Shown here: positions 7,994-14,910 of the stretch, one piece after another
How the letters are laid out: every line of letters starts with the position of its first letter
How positions within the stretch are numbered: the stretch's first letter is position 1
From: UBA9676 sp036005525
GTDB taxonomy: Bacteria; Actinomycetota; Actinomycetes; Streptosporangiales; Streptosporangiaceae
Reading direction: 5' to 3'
DNA length: 39,266 nt
Assembly: GCA_036005525.1 (NCBI GenBank)
Contig: DASYQM010000143.1
Location: forward strand, 1 to 39,266
The notes under the pieces: model-generated
The model's input: only the letters and a program-made list of their open reading frames with translations
What the model was told of the DNA's origin: nothing
Database searches by the model: none
Made by a program: the position numbers and the translations under genes

Positions 7994-9999
7994 TTACCCT
8001 AATTTGGCGGAGATGATCCCGCGCCGCAGCGCAGCGGCGACCGCCCGTGACCGGGTCGGCTCGCCGAGCTTGCGCAACACGGACGAGACGTGGTGGCCCA
8101 CCGTCTTCTGCGACACGATCAGGCGCTCGGCAACCTCGGCGTAGGACAGCCCGTCGGCGAGCAGGCCGAGCACCTCGACCTCCCGCGTCGTGAGCCCGGA
8201 CGGATTGGCGCGGCTCGTCGCCCGGGGACCGCGCGGCACCGCCAGGCCGCGAAGGCGCCGGTCGCGCAGCACGGCGCCGCGAACGGCCGGAACCCCGAGC
8301 TCGTCAAGGATCTCCAGGCATTCCCGCGCATCCCGCCGGTCCGGCGAACCGGCCAGCGCGTACGCCGACCACAGCGGGCAGCCCTGTGCCCGCCACGCGT
8401 CGGCGGCCTCGCGGTGCTCGCCCGCCAGCATCAGCGCGAACGGCCGGGCAACCGGTGCCTGGGCCCGCCGGTCATCCCCGGCGAGCCAGAGCCACCAGCT
8501 CAGCTCGCCCAGTTCCCACGGCTGCGGGTGTGCGGCGGCGGCGGGCCAGGCCTGGTCGATCTCGGCGGCGATGTCCGGAACGCGGCCGGCGATCCACGCC
8601 GCTTCGGCGCGCGCCGCGGCCACCTGTTTCAGCCGCTGGGACTCACCGGTGTGGACGGCGAGCCGGAGAGCCTCGTCGAGCGCAGCGGTACCGTCACCGC
8701 CGCGCCGCACGGCAAGCACCCCGCTGACGGCCAGGGCGGGGACCTTCGTGACCGGCGACAGGTGCGGGCGCCGCATGGCGTCGGCCAGGTGCTGCTCCGC
8801 CCCGGCGTACTGGCCCTGCTCAGCCAGCGATCGCGCGAGGCAGGCGCTCATGTACAGGCGCCAGGAATCGAGCTCGCGGTCGGTGCAGTACGTGATGCCG
8901 GCGCGCAGAAACCGGCCGGCATCGCCGAATGACCGGTCGAGGACGCTCATGCTGCCGAGGTTCGTGTAGGCCCGTGCGGCGTGCTCGTGTGCGTCGTCGT
9001 CGCGCGACCCCGCCGCCGTCAGTTCGGCAAGCGCCCGGGCATGAAGACTGGCGCGCAGGGCCCGGGGAAGTGACCGGGCGACCGCGAGCCGGGCCAGCTC
9101 GTGCCGGAATCCCACGGCGTCGCCGTCCGCAACCAGGACACCGCGGCGCAGGCACTCGTCGACCGCCGCGAGCGGCTGGCCCGACACCTCCACGAGAAGG
9201 CCCGCCTCCGCGCGCAGCCCGAGCACGGCGGCCGCGGCAACAACTCCCTTCCCGCGCGTGAGAGCCGGGACACCCGCGCCAGTACCGCGTCCCGGACCGT
9301 GGTGGGCACACGCTCGGAACCCGCTGCCAGCACCTCGGTGACGTAGAACGGGTTCCCGCCCGTCCGCTGGTACACCTCGCCAGCGTCCAGAGCCGAGCCC
9401 GCGTCATTGAGCAGCTGCCGCACGCCGCCTGGGCTGAACGCGGGAAGCTGCATCCGGACGACACCCGGCAACGTGGCGAGGTCCCCCATGACGACCGTAA
9501 GTGGATGGTCGCGGTCCACCTCCTCCGAGCGGAACGTCGCGAGGATCATCAGCCGGGTGCCGCCCAGCCGGCGGCCTACGAAGCGCAGGACCTCCAGCGT
9601 CGCCTCGTCGGCCCAGTGGACGTCCTCGAGCAGGAGCAGCATCGGCCCCTCCACCAGCACGTCGCGCACCTGCTGGAACCGCCGGAGCCTGCTCACGCCC
9701 GCCTCGTCGTCCAGCAACCCGGCGAGTTCGGGCAGGGCGTCCGCGAGCGGGCCCAGCGCTTCCGCCGTCGTGATGTTGTCGCAGCAACCGCGCCGGACGT
9801 CCAGCCCGGTGGCCGCGCCGGCCGATGCGCCCGCGTCGGCCAATACGCCTGCGTCGGCCAGGGCGCCCGCGAGCGTCGTCTTGCCGACGCCGGCCTCCCC
9901 GCCCAGGAAGACGAGCCGGCCGCTGCCGCCCATCGCCTCGCCGAGCAGTCCCTCCAGCGACGCCAGGAAATCCTCGCGCTCGATCAGCACGTCAGCCAT
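7994..9999 (-). pseudogene. LAL-type LuxR regulator, split by a one-base frameshift
   Basis: Large ATP-binding LuxR-family regulator (about 668 residues if repaired). The N-terminal part starts at ATG 9999 (MADVLIEREDFL) and carries Walker A GGEAGVGKTTLA and Walker B LLLLEDVHWADEATLE; the C-terminal half has TPR-like helices and ends in a LuxR helix-turn-helix (GLTTREVEVLGLLADGLSYAEVAERL, then SQKTVGHHVSSVLRKLG). The frame breaks between 9237 and 9238: reading RAGRELL then PRPPCSG. Adding one C on the plus strand there restores RELLAAAAVLGLRAEAG, the expected sequence. Both sides of the break keep good protein sequence, so this is either a sequencing/assembly slip in a GC run or a very recent mutation. 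If real, the protein would stop near 9019 and lose its DNA-binding domain. Target genes unknown. Confidence 0.85.
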
Positions 10000-10357
10000 T
10001 CAACCCTGGCGGAGCGGCCGCGGGCAGTCACCTACTGCCGCCGCGCCGCGTGCGGCCGCCTCCGTCCGCGGGCCGTGCGCAGCCCTCTACCGTCCGCGGG
10101 CCGCGTGCGGCCACCCCGCCCCGGCGAGCCGGGCAGCCATCCCGCCAGGCGGTATACAAGCTGCTACCGCCAGTCGGCCGCGCGCAGCGACGCCAGCGGG
10201 CCGCGCGCAGCGACGCCAGCGGGCCGCGCACAGCCACCCCCGCCCGGGCGGTGTGCAACTGCTACCGCCGGCCGACCGCGTGCAGCGACCCCAGCGGGCC
10301 GCGGCGGGAATTGTTGCGCCGGGGATGGTCAGTGCCCGCTCGCTGGGCCTGGTCACC
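10000..10357. repeat. GC-rich intergenic repeats with two related hairpins
   Basis: No gene is credible here. The block has a 23-bp unit GGCCGCGCGCAGCGACGCCAGCG, twice in tandem from 10176 and then decayed, and repeated CCGTCCGCGGGCCG segments near 10050 and 10090. Two hairpins recur about 99 bp apart: GGCGGTA / TACCGCC at 10148-10171 and GGCGGTG / TACCGCC at 10247-10269, the second keeping pairing by a G-U wobble, with similar loops (TACAAGCTGC, TGCAACTGC). It is downstream of the DUF4397 gene and upstream of the LuxR-type gene, so terminator or leader roles are possible. Confidence 0.6.
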
Positions 10358-11236
10358 TCACCGCATGTGCAGCGGCCGGTGCCGGGCCCGCCGGGCCGCG
10401 AAGCCGCCCGCCAGCGCGAGCAGGCCGCCGGCGCCGACGGTCAGCAGCCACGGCACTGCCGGAGAGCCGGGATGCGGCGCCGCGCCACCCAGCCCGGTTT
10501 CCACCCCGCCCTCCGGCATTTCCATGGCGCCCGCGGTGTCGAGGAGGTCATCGATCTTCAGGCTACGGTGCCCGTCCAGGATGACGATCGTGTGGATGCA
10601 GTCGGGGACGAGCTTGATGGCCCGCGAGGTGTGCTCGGTGCCACCGGTAGCACGGAAGGTATACGTGCCCGGGTTGGCCTCCCGGTAGCTGCTCAGGTTG
10701 CCGAAGGCCAGGTTGCTCGCCAGCACCTCTTTGCCGGCGGTGACCGTCACCAGGTGCTGGTGCAGCGATGCCTGGATCACCCTGACGAGTATCTTGCCCT
10801 TCGGCCCCTCGATCCGGTCCCGCAGGATCTGCAGCCTGATGCCGTTCGCCGGGCCCATGCCGGCCACCGTGTAGGCGTGGTCGGCCTTGACATGGACCGT
10901 GGTGGACAGGACCGGCGGCGAACCTGGCGCTGCCCCTGCCGCGCGCATGGCGACGGTGTATTGGCCCGGGGCCACCCTCATGTAGGACGCCACCGTGCCG
11001 TAGGCGACATGGTGCAGGACCACCTTCGCGTGCGGGTCGCTGAAGGAGTACAGGTAGACGTCGACCGCGGGGGTGTTCGGCGACAGGTGGGCCAGCCGTA
11101 TCCAGCCGTCCATGCCAGGCATCGACGTGGAGGTGGCGGCCGAGGCGGCCGGGGCCAGCAGGCCGGTCAGCCCGGCCGTCAGGACCAGGCTGGCCAGCAT
11201 CCGGCTCAGGCGCGCATGGTTGGCGAGGACTCTCAC
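10358..11236 (-). CDS. Exported DUF4397-domain protein with C-terminal anchor
   Basis: 292-residue predicted secreted, membrane-anchored protein. GTG 11236 follows GAGG by 6-7 bp and gives a signal peptide (RMLASLVLTAGLTGLLAPAASA). The mature protein has two DUF4397-like beta-sandwich halves: the first from IRLAHLSPNTPAVDVYL to VAGMGPANGI, the second from LVRVIQASLHQHLVTV to IVILDG. A low-complexity linker leads to a C-terminal helix (WLLTVGAGGLLALAGGFAA) followed by RRARHRP, so the protein should be held in the membrane facing outward; no LPXTG motif is present. Function of DUF4397 is unknown; it is common in bacterial surface proteins. The promoter region contains two dyads and a 32-bp tandem repeat. 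Confidence 0.85.
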   Translation of the reverse strand: MRVLANHARLSRMLASLVLTAGLTGLLAPAASAATSTSMPGMDGWIRLAHLSPNTPAVDVYLYSFSDPHAKVVLHHVAYGTVASYMRVAPGQYTVAMRAAGAAPGSPPVLSTTVHVKADHAYTVAGMGPANGIRLQILRDRIEGPKGKILVRVIQASLHQHLVTVTAGKEVLASNLAFGNLSSYREANPGTYTFRATGGTEHTSRAIKLVPDCIHTIVILDGHRSLKIDDLLDTAGAMEMPEGGVETGLGGAAPHPGSPAVPWLLTVGAGGLLALAGGFAARRARHRPLHMR

Positions 11237-11308
11237 GACAGCCTCATTTCTCGAACGGTTCGGGTTGCCGGGGCGTTGCTGTCTGCCTGGGGACCGGCTG
11301 GTGCACCA

Positions 11309-11372
11309 TCGGCATGGGAAACCGTCCGGCTGTCCGGCCGTCGGCATGGGAAACCGTCCGGCTGTTCGGCCG
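11309..11372. repeat. Two tandem 32-bp repeats upstream of the DUF4397 gene
   Basis: Positions 11309-11340 and 11341-11372 are the same 32-bp unit, starting TCGGCATGGGAAACCGTCCG, with a single mismatch (TGTCCGG versus TGTTCGG). It lies 73-136 bp ahead of the GTG start at 11236, inside the 302-bp gap after the acetyltransferase gene. Confidence 0.85.
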
Positions 11373-11461
11373 CCTGTCACTGCTCACGCGGTCCACCCCC
11401 ACGTGCCCGAGCTACGGGGCACCCCCTATGCGGGACGCAGGACAGCACAGAACCAGCCGCC

Positions 11462-11507
11462 ATTTCCGTAATATGAGGAAATTCGCTACGGAGTACTACT
11501 CTCCGTA
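11462..11507. promoter_or_regulatory. Two adjacent dyads in an AT-richer patch
   Basis: ATTTCC-N9-GGAAAT spans 11462-11482 and TACGGAG-TACTACT-CTCCGTA spans 11487-11507, both perfect in their arms. The second has the size of a TetR-type operator. They lie between the acetyltransferase stop and the DUF4397 start, about 225-270 bp ahead of the latter. No T-run follows, which argues against a simple terminator. Confidence 0.5.
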
Positions 11508-11538
11508 ACCGGGCGCCCGGCGCGCGGTGGCACGAGGC

Positions 11539-12069
11539 TCACCAGGGATCGCCGTCGCGCCAGTCGCAAGTCAGCTCGCTGGACAGGTCAAGCGCGACCT
11601 CCCCCGGAAGGACGTAGATGCAGCCGTCCTCCTCCTCGGTGCGCTTGATGCCCGCGGGTGTCAGCGCCGAGGAGGGCCCCTGCCACAGCTGCCAGCCGCG
11701 CGCCACGTAGAACGCCGCCCCAGCGTCGGTGGCGCCCAGGGCGCCCAGCTCGTAGGCACCGCGCACCACCCGCTCGAGCGCGTCCATCATGGCCGCGCCA
11801 TGTCCGCGTCCGCGCCGGTCCGCGCGCACCCCCACGGCCTCCACATAGCCGGTACGCAGCGCACGGCTGCCGTTGAGGAGCCGTCGCTGGATCACCGATG
11901 CGTGGCCGATCAGGTCGGCACCCTCCCACACCAGGGCGTGCATCCCGCCCAGGGCGTGTTCCCAGTCATCGTCGGTCATGTCGTCGAAGACATCGTCCAG
12001 AAGGGCCCGCGCCGCCTTGCGGGTGGCGATATCCAGGTCGGCGGTATGGGCGGTGCGCAGCTCAGCCAT
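11539..12069 (-). CDS. AAC(2')-I-like aminoglycoside 2'-N-acetyltransferase
   Basis: 176-residue GNAT-fold enzyme that closely matches, from memory, the AAC(2')-I family of mycobacteria and Providencia. Landmarks: DDWEHALGGMHALVWEGADLIGHASVIQRRL, the acetyl-CoA loop VRADRRGRGHGAAMMDALERV, then RGAYELGALGATDAGAAFYVARGW and the C-terminal LTCDWRDGDPW that is characteristic of this family rather than of generic GNATs. Such enzymes acetylate the 2'-amino group of gentamicin- or tobramycin-type aminoglycosides. Length equals the family's usual 180-195 residues. Start is ATG 12069. In mycobacteria the gene is chromosomal and native, so it may be intrinsic here too; no mobile element is near. Whether it confers resistance depends on expression. 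Confidence 0.85.
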   Translation of the reverse strand: MAELRTAHTADLDIATRKAARALLDDVFDDMTDDDWEHALGGMHALVWEGADLIGHASVIQRRLLNGSRALRTGYVEAVGVRADRRGRGHGAAMMDALERVVRGAYELGALGATDAGAAFYVARGWQLWQGPSSALTPAGIKRTEEEDGCIYVLPGEVALDLSSELTCDWRDGDPW

Positions 12070-12184
12070 GGCACCATCCTCACCATCAGCGCCGATCCGG
12101 GCGACGCCATTTCCGGTACACGTGGTCGGCCGGTGACTATCCAGCCGCGGCAGCCGGTGGGTTATCCAGCCGCCGTCGGGCCGG

Positions 12185-12814
12185 TCAGCGTGGGTCTGGC
12201 CCGACTCGCTGGTCCAGCCAGCGGTGCAGCGGCGCCGCGGTGCGCAGGAAGCCGACGACGTGGTCTTTGGCCTTCGCCGTGCTCAACCATGGCGCGACCG
12301 GCCAGTGGCGCCAGCAGATCAGGCCCCGGTAGCGGAGCAGCTCTATCCGGGGATGGTCCTTCGGATAACCGCGCGGGGCGCTCCGGAGGGTCTGCCCACC
12401 ACCGACCTCGAGCCCCTCGGCTCTGAGCCGCCTCACCACCTCGGCCAGCTGGGCGCCGCCCTCATCGGCGACCGCGCGCCGGTATCGATCCTGCTGGGCG
12501 GCGGTCATCATGAAGTAGCCAAGGCCGGCCGTCAGCCCGTCCGCGCTGAACCTCACGTACCCCCCGCGTTCCAGAGTCGCGTAGATCTCGGTCTTGTAGA
12601 GCTGCTTGCCGGCGCTAAACCGCATGTCCCGGTAGGGCCGGGCGATCCGCCCGGGACCGAACTCCCCGCTCAGTTCCTGGAGCAGTTCCGCCATGGGTTC
12701 TCGCAAGGACGCCTCATAGAACGCCTTGTGCGCGCCCCAGAACTCCTTGGTGTTGTCGGCCTGGAGGTCCTTGAAGAACTCCACGGCCTCCGTGGACCAC
12801 CCCGAGAACCCCAT
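12185..12814 (-). CDS. DUF2461-domain protein
   Basis: 209-residue cytoplasmic protein of the DUF2461 (TIGR02453) family. It has the family opening (FSGWSTEAVEFFKDLQADNTKEFW), the central RPYRDMRFSAGKQLYKTEIYA and the GLGYFMMTAAQQDRYRRAVAD segment. The family is widespread and its function is not established. The gene lies 115 bp upstream (in its own direction) of the AAC(2')-like gene and about 130 bp downstream of the Ser/Thr kinase gene; all three run on the minus strand and could be read together. Confidence 0.88.
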   Translation of the reverse strand: MGFSGWSTEAVEFFKDLQADNTKEFWGAHKAFYEASLREPMAELLQELSGEFGPGRIARPYRDMRFSAGKQLYKTEIYATLERGGYVRFSADGLTAGLGYFMMTAAQQDRYRRAVADEGGAQLAEVVRRLRAEGLEVGGGQTLRSAPRGYPKDHPRIELLRYRGLICWRHWPVAPWLSTAKAKDHVVGFLRTAAPLHRWLDQRVGPDPR

Positions 12815-12945
12815 GCCTCCAGACTATTGAGGGAGTCCCGGCTGGACAGGGCATGTCACCGAGGCCTGCCACGGCTGCCGTCCTGGTAGCGGATGGTCGC
12901 CAAGGGCACGAACACGGCGAGCAGCAACAGCGCTGAACCGGCACC

Positions 12946-14358
12946 TCAGTCGCCGCCGTTGCCTTCGCCGCCGCTGTTGCCGTTCCCATTGCCGTTCCCG
13001 TTTCCATTTCCATTCCCGTTGCCGTGGCCGCCGCTTGGCTGCGCCACGGCGGTGACTAGCACGGTGCTGCCGGCCGGCAGCTGCCCGGTGGGCTGCACGG
13101 ACACCACGGTGCCCGGGTCCTGCTGGTCGCTGGTTATCCAGGCCACACGGGGGTGCAGGCCGAGCTGGCGCAGCTGCTCGCTTACCGTGCTGACCGGCTG
13201 ACCCACGAGCGGGCCGTCGTTCACCGTGACGGTGCGTGGAGCCGGGGCGCTGGATGATGCCCGGGCGGCAGGCGACTCCTCCGGGCGCGGGGGGGTTGCG
13301 CCGCCGAACGTGGATGCCAGCAGCCACCCGGTGAGGCCGGCGATCAGCGCGACAGCGGCCAGGACCAGGACGACGCCCCTGCCGGGCCACGATCTGCCGC
13401 CCCGGAGCCGTCGGTCAACGGGCGGGCGACTCGCCGCCTCGCCGTCCGCAAAATCCGGTGGGATGGTGTGGACCAGAGTCACCGGCTGCGCATCCATGGT
13501 CGGCGGGAGCCGGTCAGGGCCCCGCGGCACGACGCCGCGAGGCAGGGTGTCACGGAGGTGGCCGGCGCGCTCGGCTACCACCGCGGCGCTGGCAGGTCGT
13601 GCGGCCGGGTCCTTGGCGGTCAGCTCGGCGGCCAGCACGGCCACTCCGGACGGCACGCCAGGAGGCAGCGGCGGCAGCGGCCGGATGCGGTGGGCGGCCG
13701 CGATCTCCAGTGGGGACCCGCTGAACGGAACGGCGCCGGTCAGGCACTCGTAGGCGACCACGCCCAGGGAATACAGGTCGCTGGCCGGGGTGGCGGGGGC
13801 GCCCGCGGCGCGTTCCGGCGCCAGGTAGGCGGGCGTGCCCACCAGCGTCCCTGTCAAGGTCAGCGGCGCGGATCCCGCCGCATGGGCGATGCCGAAGTCG
13901 GTGATCTTCACCTGGCCATCGGGGCCCAGCAGCAGGTTGGCCGACTTGATGTCCCGATGCACGAGGCCAGCCTCGTGCGCCGCAGCCAGTCCCGCGGCGG
14001 CCTGGGCAACCACGTCCATCGTGTGTGCCGGGTCCAGCGGGCCGTCGGCCAGCACCCCGGCCAGCGAGGGCCCGTCGACCAGTTCCATCACCAGATACGG
14101 CGATTCGGGCCAGTCGGCGTCGCCGTAGTCGTACACCTGGGCGATCCCCGGATGTGACAGGGAGCCAGCGTGCCGGGCTTCCGCCCGGAACCGCGCCAGG
14201 ATCTCGGGATGCTGGGTGTATTCCGCCCGCAGCAGCTTGACCGCGACCGGCCGGCCCAGAACAAGATCCGTTGCCCGCCAGACCTGGCCTACAGCACCCG
14301 CCGCGATCTGCGATTCCAGGCGGTACCGGTCCGCGAGCATGACGATGGTGTCGGACAC
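12946..14358 (-). CDS. PASTA-containing membrane Ser/Thr protein kinase
   Basis: 470-residue Hanks-type kinase of the PknB/PrkC group. Kinase domain at about residues 10-270: glycine loop IAAGAVGQVW, VAVKLL, catalytic HRDIKSANLL, DFGIAHAAG and GTPAYLAPERAAG. A Pro-rich juxtamembrane stretch leads to one membrane helix (about 325-348). Outside the cell lies a single PASTA domain (VTVNDGPLVGQPVSTVSEQL to GSTVLVTAVAQ), which in relatives binds peptidoglycan fragments; PknB proteins usually have three or four, so sensing may differ. The tail is a glycine-asparagine repeat ending GEGNGGD, encoded by a hexamer-like repeat. GTG 14358 is chosen (VSDTIVMLADRYRLE); ATG 14340 is an alternative. Likely monitors cell-wall state. 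Confidence 0.92.
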   Translation of the reverse strand: MSDTIVMLADRYRLESQIAAGAVGQVWRATDLVLGRPVAVKLLRAEYTQHPEILARFRAEARHAGSLSHPGIAQVYDYGDADWPESPYLVMELVDGPSLAGVLADGPLDPAHTMDVVAQAAAGLAAAHEAGLVHRDIKSANLLLGPDGQVKITDFGIAHAAGSAPLTLTGTLVGTPAYLAPERAAGAPATPASDLYSLGVVAYECLTGAVPFSGSPLEIAAAHRIRPLPPLPPGVPSGVAVLAAELTAKDPAARPASAAVVAERAGHLRDTLPRGVVPRGPDRLPPTMDAQPVTLVHTIPPDFADGEAASRPPVDRRLRGGRSWPGRGVVLVLAAVALIAGLTGWLLASTFGGATPPRPEESPAARASSSAPAPRTVTVNDGPLVGQPVSTVSEQLRQLGLHPRVAWITSDQQDPGTVVSVQPTGQLPAGSTVLVTAVAQPSGGHGNGNGNGNGNGNGNGNSGGEGNGGD

Positions 14359-14485
14359 AGCGACCAAACCTATCCTTCGGTGGCGAGTTCGTTCCCGTCG
14401 GCCACAAGATCCGCGGGAGAACCCCGCGGCGCCGACTCGCCGGACTGTGCGCGGCGGCCCACAGGATGAAGCCTCCGGCCCGGCG

Positions 14486-14581
14486 CCTGACCATAGCGTG
14501 AAGCCCTGGCCAGCCCACCTGCCCTGGCGTGAAGCCCCTGGCCAGCGCGCCTGCCCGTGGTGTGAAGCCGCGGGCCGGGCC
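14486..14581. repeat. Three degenerate 32-bp tandem units
   Basis: Units start at 14486, 14518 and 14550, each with CCTG, then a GCGTGAAGCC or GTGTGAAGCC core and a TGGCCAGC-type end. Units one and two differ at a few bases; the third is more decayed. It is 130-225 bp upstream of the PASTA kinase start. Confidence 0.6.
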
Positions 14582-14635
14582 GCAAGCGATCGCAGCGCGC
14601 GCCGACCGGCTTGGACCCGCCCCATAGCAAATCGC

Positions 14636-14665
14636 GGGGACCCAGCCTCGGGGGGCTGGGGCCCC
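14636..14665 (-). terminator. Long GC hairpin, possible terminator
   Basis: Arms GGGGACCCAGCC (14636-14647) and GGCTGGGGCCCC (14654-14665) pair over 12 bp with one mismatch and a 6-nt loop. No T-run follows, as is common for actinobacterial hairpins. It sits about 250 bp past the histidine kinase stop. Confidence 0.45.
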
Positions 14666-14744
14666 GCGCAGGGAAACACCCATTACCGGCTAAGCGCCCG
14701 CCACGCCGGACCCGTTACGGCCGACAGCAGTCGCGAGCCGGGTC

Positions 14745-14766
14745 CGGCGGCTGTGCGCAGCCGCCG
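14745..14766 (-). terminator. Perfect 9-bp GC hairpin, possible terminator
   Basis: CGGCGGCTG (14745-14753), loop TGCG, CAGCCGCCG (14758-14766). Stem is perfect. It lies about 145 bp past the stop of the histidine kinase gene on the minus strand and is the best terminator candidate for that operon. Confidence 0.5.
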
Positions 14767-14910
14767 TTCGCGGGCCGATAAGGCAGAGCGCCTTGCGCGG
14801 AAGAGGTCCGTGCCGGCCGGATCGGTGAAGGCGACGCGGTACCCGTCCTTACGGCCACGGTCCGTGACCTGTTCACCGCAACCGGGCGATGAGACCCAAC
14901 GGATCGGCCG

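Larger units (their letters stand above)
14359..14910. other. Non-coding 552-bp stretch between two minus-strand genes
   Basis: I find no credible gene. It holds a three-unit 32-bp repeat (14486-14581) and two strong GC hairpins (14636-14665, 14745-14766), which fit the 3' end of the histidine kinase transcript, and presumably the promoter of the PASTA kinase gene close to 14360-14480. No clear -35/-10 pair was recognised. Confidence 0.5.

Noticed and set aside
10028..10258. 76-codon minus-strand frame in the repeat region
   Set aside because: Its protein is only translated repeats (RAARWRRCARP-like) and has no ribosome site.
9407..11476. 689-codon open frame on the plus strand across the LuxR-type and DUF4397 genes
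   Set aside because: It is antisense to recognisable proteins, has Arg/Ala/Pro-rich composition and no domain. It reflects high GC and few stops.
12946..13035. Gly-Asn repeat considered as a frameshift artefact at the kinase end
   Set aside because: The frame is continuous with the PASTA domain and ends in a natural stop; a low-complexity extracellular tail explains it.
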